From: Kitagawia praeruptora
Taxonomy: Eukaryota > Streptophyta > Magnoliopsida > Apiales > Apiaceae
NCBI GenBank assembly: GCA_037693485.1
Contig: CM075351.1
Location: 98,412,001-98,476,000 of the forward strand
Direction: 5' to 3'
DNA: 64,000 nt
Shown here: in pieces, positions 56,781 through 64,000 of the stretch
How the letters are laid out: each line of letters starts with the position of its first letter
Position numbering within the stretch: position 1 is the stretch's first letter
Program-made: the position numbers and the translations under genes
Notes under the pieces: generated by a model
Databases searched by the model: none
The model's input: only the letters and a program-made list of their open reading frames with translations
What the model was told of the DNA's origin: nothing

Positions 56781-57228
56781 TATATCATCCAAACCCACAA
56801 TTGAATCCATATCGAATCCATATCGTATCCAATAACCCAGCATAGATTAATCCAAAAATGTTAGCAAATTGATACATATTAATTGTTTATTTGTATTGAT
56901 CTATAAAACTCTCAAATACTCTTATTCTAATCGATGTGAGATTTTACACACACCCCTTCTTATAGGGTCGACGTTCTGGTCGAGCCCATAAACACACTTA
57001 CGGAAACGTCGACCCCATAAACACATTTACGGAACCCAGGTAGTACCTCTGAACTTCCGGCCGGACATAGCTCTGATACTATCTATAACATCCAAACACA
57101 CAATCGAATGCATACCGGACCCAACAACTCACCATAAGTCAGTTCAAAAATACCAACAAATTTATACACATTAATTATTTGTTTGTATGTCCAAAATACT
57201 CTTATTATAACTGATATGAGATATTACA
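56781..57228 (-). mobile_element. Element G: very small TRIM-like LTR element
   Basis: Diverged LTRs 56781-56948 (168 bp) and 57084-57228 (145 bp) share TATA(T/A)CATCCAAAC at one end and GATGTGAGAT..TTACA / GATATGAGATATTACA at the other. PPT-type CACACCCCTT follows the left LTR. A degenerate PBS (GCTCTGATACTA) at 57070-57081 precedes the right LTR. The flanks AATGA (56776-56780) and AATGT (57229-57233) fit a TSD with one mutation. Only about 120 bp lie inside, containing two copies of CCCATAAACACA(C/T)TTACGGAA. Confidence 0.75.
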
Positions 57229-57233
57229 AATGT

Positions 57234-60200
57234 ATAAATGAACTCAAATTTTTATGTGATTATATTTGGCTTTCATGTCGTCTGTATAAGTTCAAGAAAT
57301 GTGCATTATTTTCTAAAGAAAGAACGTGTATTTTGTATCATTTCGTTGGCATCAATGATTTGTAAGTGCAACGAAAGAATTTCGACTATATCGATTTATT
57401 AACCATTTAACCTATTTTACTAATCTTTTTATATATACGAGTTTATAACTCGTACGGTTTTTTTTTATATAATTTATTTATAATGTAATATAATATTATA
57501 AATATTAATTTTAATATATTGTTGGAAGAATTTGAACCTTATAACATCTTTGTATATAATAATTTTTAATATTAAATATCAATTAATATGTCATTGGCGA
57601 AAATCGAACCTTGGATCTCTGTATAGAACAATTTTTAATATTGTTATATCTAACGGTCATGAGCTATTAAAATTGATAATCTAACGGTTGTGAATGAGAA
57701 ATAATCAAACTACAAATTATATCCCATTTCGCTAATTATAATATAATAATAATATAGATACGGAGGAATATGAATTTGAAATTTGAAAAAAATGTGTTAT
57801 TTATTATTTAATATTTTTGTTCCTTTCACACTTGAGATCTTAATTTTCAGTTTATTCACATCTTTGGACTTGAGACCCGGAGAACTACTATGTATTAAAG
57901 TAATTTAATTGTACATTACTATATCCATGATGGGGGAATTTTTTGTAATTAAAAATATGACTGGAACTCTTCCGCATGTTCGTCTGAAATTGTTGTTAAA
58001 AAATGTTATATTATTACAAAAAATGTTGATGGAAAAAGTATTATTGCAAAAAATTAACGATTATCTAATATTCTATGCACATATTTTAATGTAAAAATAT
58101 TAAAAAGCAATGTTTTCGTGAGATAAGATTTGATGGTAAATCAATAACAATTTTCTGCAAAAGTTGAAGTATAATTTTTTTCAAAAACATTATATTTTAA
58201 AGCAACGAATATCTTATATTATATTTGATGATAAAAAAACGCCATTTTTCTTCTAGTGCTGGTCAGCTCCACCACTAGCTACTTAAACAAATATTTAAAT
58301 ATTATTAACCAAATTTGTTAAAAATCCTTAAGGCCAGATTAAAGCAACGAATATCTTATATATATTATATTATATTTTAACATGATTTGCCGAGCTACTT
58401 AGTGGTAGGATCATGGTTAGAACCTGACCACTGAAACTACTGGTTAGTTTAACTTCACCAAGGACAAAAGATCGACGACCAGTTCACTCTATTTTATTTG
58501 TTACTTGTAACTTGATGACTTATCTTTTGTTTAATTAAGTATGCCACATAGTTCATTGTTCATTTCAACCAAAAACATCTGTGTTTAGGGTTCGAAATAA
58601 CATTATTAAGAGTTTTATAATTAAATACGTACGTTCACACATTCATTTAATTAATTAGGACTTTTTTTTATGATTAAATACGTTTACATATCCATTTTAT
58701 TTTCGTGTCGTACACATAATTAAATTTACGATTGGCATGTATTACTCATGATTAATATATGAGAAATATCAATTAAATTAATGCAAGAGATAAGGTTTGA
58801 TAAACTATTTTTTTGCTAACTTAAGGTGGGATAAACAATTGAACATATATATACTAATACAAAAATACAGGTACGCGCGTGGACATTTCTTAATTATTTG
58901 TGTTTTGTTCTTATATTTTAGGTGAAGTTGATACAACTTCCAACTAACAGGAATCTTTAGATTTAAGAAATGAAAAGAGATCGATGAGCTAGCTAGCTTT
59001 ATAACATAAGTATTTTTGATCTTCATGCGACTGCTTTCCAATTTAGGAAGTGATCCTATGTATTTAAAATCACCTAAATTATAGAAAACATCAAATTTAT
59101 GGAAACCTTAAAAACATTGTCACCTGATCACCATTGTTTAATTAATAATTAACATCGGTCTAGTCACTCAGGGCGGGCTGGACAACATAATTAACATTGT
59201 TTTGTATTGCTTTTAATTTGATTTATTATTGTTCACCTTCGTACGGACCATGTATAATGTATTGTCGATTAAATCTTAGTATTTTTTTCTGTTATCAGAC
59301 GACTCTTGGCCATTTCTTTTTGTTTTCTTGCGGTTGCAAAGAGGCTGTTTCGAATCTGTATTTGAAATTTTCTGATGTAAAATCATATTCTGCACTTCGA
59401 TTTAGAAAAACTGATTTCTCCTTGCAATGTAAGCTCGCAATGATCTAATCTGCCGGTTCTCATTGAATATTATTATTTTGAAGAAAAAGTCGATCTTGTT
59501 TAATAATTAATCCTGATTTTTTTGTAGTAGAAATGCTGCAGTTGTAATCTTTTGCTATAAATATATCCATCTGCATTCTGCAAGGAGTTCTACGTTTAGC
59601 ATAAGGGAGACCGAATAAACAGTATACATTTTTTACTCTGGTGTATATTTGTAGTTCGAAGGAGATCGAATTACTCTGGTGAGCTAATTAAAAAAGGGAT
59701 CCGTATATAAATTTCAACAAAAAATTTAATATTTAAATGGTTAGTTTTTCGTTTTCCCGGAAAAGTCCAACTATGTTATAGTGAAATTAACCTGAAGACG
59801 GCACTGCAAAACCCTAACAAACAAAAAATCACTAGAATAAAGAGTGGGACTATGAATTTTCGCAAGGGAAGGAATATGTAAATTTTATTTATCATGCGGA
59901 GCGAAAAGCTTATTTTAGTGCGAAAAACAGAATGGATCCACAAGAAATTAACTATAAAAAAATATTTGTTAATTGTGACGAAAATTCGTTTAAACCTCAT
60001 TTTATGTATATTTCATACTGGAATATTTCTTCACTTACGATAACAAATTACGATTGATATTATTTTTTGGCAAAATGTATATTACAAGGGAAAATAAATA
60101 TATCACGATTGATATTCACTCACGTTATATTAAGTACGATAAAATATATATAAATTAATAAAGATTATAGTCCATCGTAAATTTTACATATATATATAGT

Positions 60201-61800
60201 TAATTATGATTAGTGATAGTTATCTACTGCAGTGTGCTGATCATGTAGCTAGCACAATAATTTTTATAAGAGTAATGGTAGTTATCTCGAATTAGTATTC
60301 AAAAAATTGCTCCTGAATAATATGACACCGATTACATGGTATAATGAAAATTTATTATTGAAGTAGTTGGTATAAAAGCAAGGGGATCCACATTATTATA
60401 ATCGATTAAATTCATATACTTGACATTTAAAAAAGCTTTTGAAAATCAATTCAAAATACCTAGCATTTTCCTTCTTATAACTCTACCTAACAAATAAGCG
60501 TGAATTCAGAATACTTAGCATTTTCCTTCTTATAACTCTACCTAACAAATAAGCATGAATGCGTGTAACGTAGAAATCTTAATTTAAATACTAAACTAAC
60601 ACACGGTACGACAAACCAATGATAAAAGAAAAAAATATATACCCGAAGACAAATGACCACAAACCCCCATCAATAGTACCTTCAATACTGAATATAAGAA
60701 TCCAAGGTTTTTTTTATTTTTTATGCAAAAAGAATCCAAGGTTAATGTTTCTTACTATTTAAGAGTACGTTGAATATAAATAAAGATTTGTATTTAAAGA
60801 TTAGTCATATATTAACACTTCAACCATTCAAGTATGTGTATTTGGCAGATGAGCTATTTAACTAAAAAGTCGTACCTCTTCGCGCGCGCATTGTATTTTC
60901 TTTTGTACACTTCGATCAGTTACATTGTTTTTATATTTTTGTAAAATCTGACTCTTTATTAAAAAATGAAATTAATACTCATTATAACTTTATTTACGGT
61001 ATTTACGAATTTCACTTAAATCTAATCATTAATTGTATAATAAATTGAAAATATTTTATGAATTTCTTGGTTATATTAAATCGGAATCCATGATCATGGT
61101 AAATACAGAATTATATTAAACTACGAAAAATAGATACCATGGTATGGTTTTCTTTGAAAAATTTATGTATCTTTTTCGTATTTGAATTATAAAATGTCTG
61201 CATGTAAGTAAAAAGATTATCCGAATGTATAAATATTATAAATGTATCGTCGTTACTGCATAACAAGTGATATAGTTAGTAAATTATTTATTTGCGGAAT
61301 TTTTCCACAAATAAATGACAATTTAGAAATAAATGAAGCATGTATAAGATAATGTGACCCATTCACGATAATTTTCAATATGTACGTACTTATCCCATTT
61401 GTAAAAAAAATTACGAATGAATAGTTTCAATCATGAAGGGACTAGCACCATAAATCTGTACGATACTTTCATATAAAGCAATATTCTATCATATGTTACG
61501 AAGTGGTGGTTGAACTTATTCAATTTTATACTTTGGTGATTGAAGTTTAAAATTTATAATAGATATATGGAACAAATGTTATTTTTACATTCGAACGGGT
61601 GGCTAAGGATAATTTTTCTAAAAACAGTAATAATTTTTTCTCTGCAGTGGTCTTTACTCACGTTCTTGAAAACTAAAATCAATGTTTAGTCAACTTATTG
61701 TAGATTTAAAATTCCGATGACCAAAATGTATAAATAGATAAACTTCAGGTATAATTCTGTAATTTGCTCGCTTTGTTTATTATACGGGTAACGGCCGGGT
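57234..61800. other. Long gene-free intergenic region upstream of the MADS gene
   Basis: No supported gene on either strand; the ORFs present are short and without motifs. Notable parts: 57430-57740, a weak relative of the dispersed repeat at 49640/50340 (GAAAATCGAACCTTGGATCT, ATCTAACGGTC); a 25-bp sequence AAAGCAACGAATATCTTATA repeated at about 58199 and 58341; a 55-bp tandem duplication at about 60455-60560. Otherwise AT-rich and without LTR elements, unlike the left part of the window. Confidence 0.6.
60455..60560. repeat. Two tandem 55-bp repeats
   Basis: TAGCATTTTCCTTCTTATAA and onward starts at 60461 and again at 60516, with three or so differences. Confidence 0.85.
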
Positions 61801-62629
61801 ACATTCTTATATATAAAAAGGAAAATATTTAACAAAGGCAAAACCTCTAATCCTAACCCATCCCAGTCCTAGGTTTTGCTATACCACTAACACAAGTGTC
61901 AGTCATCTATACGCTAGACAATGACCTTAATATTCTTAATAAATCCACTACTTTCACATTTTCTCCTCCAATATTAAAGGAGTTTTTGAGAGTCCTAGGT
62001 AACATTATTCTCACTCTCAGCACCTCTACTCGCACTCTACTCGCCTTCCTTGCTCGACGTGTGTCCTTTTGCAGACTTCAAGTTTAGGTCAAGTGCCCTC
62101 TTACTTCTCTCAGAGCGAGTACAGTTTTATCTTTGTACTCTCGCGAGTAGAAGTTTCAACTGTCTAAATTTGGGGTCATAGGAAAGTACAATTTTGGGCA
62201 CAGATTTGTCCATATTTTACCCTCGTAGCTAATACACTTTCAGCTTTCCATATAGAGTAAAGAATTGCTTTTGAAAACCTCTCTCTAAAACAAGACCTCT
62301 CAATTTCTGCATAGAGATCTGTCAAAGGCTCAAAGTAGTAAGCCCTCTCCAACTTGACACTCATTCTTCTTTCTTCATTTCTTGTCTTTTATTTCGCTTT
62401 TGTCAAATTTTGTCATATTTTCACAGATCTTTACTACGTCGAAAAGTTTCTATTTATAGCCTCTATATATTACATTTATATATATATCTCAACTTGTCTT
62501 TGCAAAATTCTAAGAATCTTGTTTGTTTTCGAGTTGTTTTCTCATCTTTGTCTACCGATCTAGCAGTAATTTGATCGTATTCGACGAAACCCTAAGAAGT
62601 ATCGATCCGATTCAGAAGGAGGAAGAAAA
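61801..62629 (+). promoter_or_regulatory. Probable promoter and 5' leader of the MADS-box gene
   Basis: About 830 bp upstream of the ATG. TATATAAAAAGG at 61809-61820 and a TATATATATA stretch near 62476-62488 are both possible TATA elements. CT-rich leader-like sequence lies at 61990-62110 and 62330-62400. The transcription start cannot be fixed from sequence, and a leader intron is possible. Confidence 0.4.
62450..62459 (+). promoter_or_regulatory. MEF2-type CArG box (CTATTTATAG)
   Basis: It matches CTA(A/T)4TAG exactly, 171 bp upstream of the start codon. MADS proteins bind CArG boxes, so autoregulation or cross-regulation is possible. It could instead serve as a TATA-like element. Confidence 0.4.
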
Positions 62630-62811
62630 ATGGGAAGGGGGAAAATTGTGATCCGGAGGATCGACAACTCAACCAGTAGGCAAGTGACTTTTTCGAAGAG
62701 AAGAAATGGATTGCTCAAGAAAGCTAAGGAGTTGGCTATCCTTTGTGATGCTGAAGTTGGTTTGATGATCTTTTCAAGCACCGGAAAGCTCTATGATTTC
62801 GCAAGCACCAG
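62630..62811 (+). CDS. MIKC-type MADS-box transcription factor, exon 1 only (AGL17/ANR1-like)
   Basis: ATG at 62630 opens the classical MADS domain: MGRGKIVIRRIDNSTSRQVTF, SKRRNGLLKKAKELAILCDAE, VGLMIFSSTGKLYDFAST, 60 codons plus two bases. The exon ends at AG/GTTTGC (donor GT at 62812). A first exon of about 182 bp ending just after the MADS domain is usual for MIKC genes. IVIRRIDNSTSRQVTF together with LYDFAST is typical of the AGL17 clade (AGL17, AGL21, ANR1/AGL44), root and nitrate-response regulators in Arabidopsis. The clade rests on the MADS domain alone, since I, K and C domains are outside the window. The product binds DNA as a dimer in the nucleus. Reading through the donor adds 24 non-conserved residues and a stop, which confirms the exon end. 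Confidence 0.93.
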
Positions 62812-63498
62812 GTTTGCTTATAAGATCCCTAAATTATTCAACAGTTATAAATGTTCAATATATTATTTCTTGGTTTTTTTTCTTTAATCTTTGAATTGAA
62901 TATGGTGAACAACCTCTTTTAATTACTAATAATTAAGTTGACCACGGTTCTAATTTTGATATACAATACTGCTGGCTCCTCACCTCATCAATTGTATTTA
63001 GGTAGTTTAACGATCGGAACCAGGCATTAATATTCTGTATCAGGAATAACATGCATATGAGAGATTGAAGCCGAAATGTTATGAGCAAATATAGAAATTA
63101 TTAGTTTATGCTTAAACTTAATTGAGTTGATTTGGCCAAAATGTCATGTACATATGTATCAGGTGTTCTATGAAGACAAGTCTGGACTAGAATAGCTTTA
63201 AACTGCAGAAAAAGAATAGATTGTTTGTTAGTCACAGCATTAAATATTTCTACCTAGCTTCAAACTATGTAGATGTAATTACAAATTACACATAGCTAAT
63301 TAGTACATATATTGCATGCATATTTAATAAACTATGTATGAAAATATATTGTAAGATAACTAAAACTTCTGAAACAATGGAAAAGGCTCTACTTGTATAT
63401 AGTCCTACAAATTAACTCCTACAGTACAAACTTTAATCCAGTTTTTGTTAGTAACATTTATGCCAGGATCACCAGAAACAATTGCTATACATAAAATA

Positions 63499-63532
<34 letters not shown>

Positions 63533-64000
63533 AGAGAGAGAGAGAGAGAGATCAGTTCTAAGCAATAAAGTGATTAGTACTATCTGCTATATTCTGTCGA
63601 GAAAAAATAATATATCTGTGTACTGTATACTTTCTGTGTGTTATGTAGTTTTGTCTAGGGGCACGTACGCATGCATTATCATATGTTTCTGTGTTGTCCA
63701 GACAACTATAAAAATTAGTGTTAAGATGAAATATATTCGCCTTGCTTATTGCACTTATCATGCTATGTGTTACAAACTGTTTATGAAATTTCTGTGGCTA
63801 TCATACTTGTATTAGCCATGTACATTGTGGGCATATATATCGCCAACCTACACAGTTATAGTTGTTTTAAAACGGCTTCAGATCTTCCATCTCAACTAAC
63901 ATGTCACCAAAAATTCCAGTGCTATCAGAGACTATTAATTGATAAGTATATGTAAGTTTTCTGTAATTAATTAGCTTGAGTAGTTACAAGGTGCTTGTGA
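62812..64000 (+). other. Intron 1 of the MADS gene, incomplete
   Basis: At least 1.19 kb without a recognisable exon 2 (the expected start of the I domain, like MKS(V/I)IERY, is not found in any frame). MIKC genes often have a long first intron with regulatory sequence. It contains the microsatellite at 63499-63551. Confidence 0.75.
63499..63551. repeat. Compound (TG)n(AG)n microsatellite in intron 1
   Basis: Eight TG units followed by about 18 AG units, interrupted once by GGA. Confidence 0.95.

Noticed and set aside
62354..62563. 69-codon ORF just upstream of the MADS gene
   Set aside because: Hydrophobic AT-rich translation with no known motif; probably part of the promoter or leader.
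62812..64000. Exon 2 of the MADS gene within the window
   Set aside because: No stretch encodes the expected start of the I domain with splice sites on both sides. The next exon is probably beyond 64000.

Overview
This is nuclear DNA from a flowering plant, most likely a eudicot: it is AT-rich, carries plant-type LTR retrotransposons primed by initiator-Met tRNA, Stowaway MITEs and TRIMs, and ends in the first exon of a MIKC-type MADS-box gene of the AGL17/ANR1 kind. The two Copia elements are Sireviruses with a long third ORF, common in asterids; an asterid host is my inference, not a proof.

Layout. Bases 1-44770 are a stack of nested LTR retrotransposons, all on the minus strand, with boundaries readable from TG..CA ends, target-site duplications (TSDs), primer-binding sites (PBS) and polypurine tracts (PPT). 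Element A (Tekay-like Gypsy derivative with LTRs of about 3.9 kb and only 1.36 kb inside) is split in its 5' LTR by element B (Sirevirus, 2749-28539, TSD CATTC). B is split in gag by element C (a second Sirevirus, 12889-25417, TSD AATTG). C looks structurally complete. A is also broken at 28686/28687 by element D (another Tekay-like derivative with 3.54-kb LTRs), whose 5' LTR contains element E (Athila-like non-autonomous element, 35985-42979, TSD TTACC). D's right LTR does not return to A: it runs into a second 128-bp piece of D internal sequence (44643-44770), the mark of a recombination or deletion.

Bases 44771-57233 hold smaller or older repeats: a Stowaway MITE (44848-49388) interrupted by a 3.9-kb solo LTR of family A (TSD AATAG) and by a second MITE; a tandem pair of SINE-like units with Pol III A/B boxes; a plus-strand solo LTR of family B (51554-52852, TSD ATAAT); two more Stowaway copies; and two small TRIM-like elements, F (54299-55598, TSD TGAAC) and G (56781-57228). 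Bases 57234-62629 are low-copy-looking intergenic and promoter sequence, and 62630-62811 is MADS exon 1, with intron 1 running off the window.

The only host gene I can support is the MADS gene. The other long ORFs are retrotransposon Gag, Pol and third-ORF products. The most interesting signals are element-specific repeated DNA words. One is a dense TTCnnGAA (heat-shock-element-like) and TTGACT (W-box) cluster in the U3 of family B LTRs. Another is a CAG(A/T)GTTTA word through element C. The third is a 22-bp-period array of GCC-N5-GGC dyads in TRIM F. The third ORFs of B and C share an N-terminal domain and carry nuclear-localisation-like basic clusters rather than envelope features.
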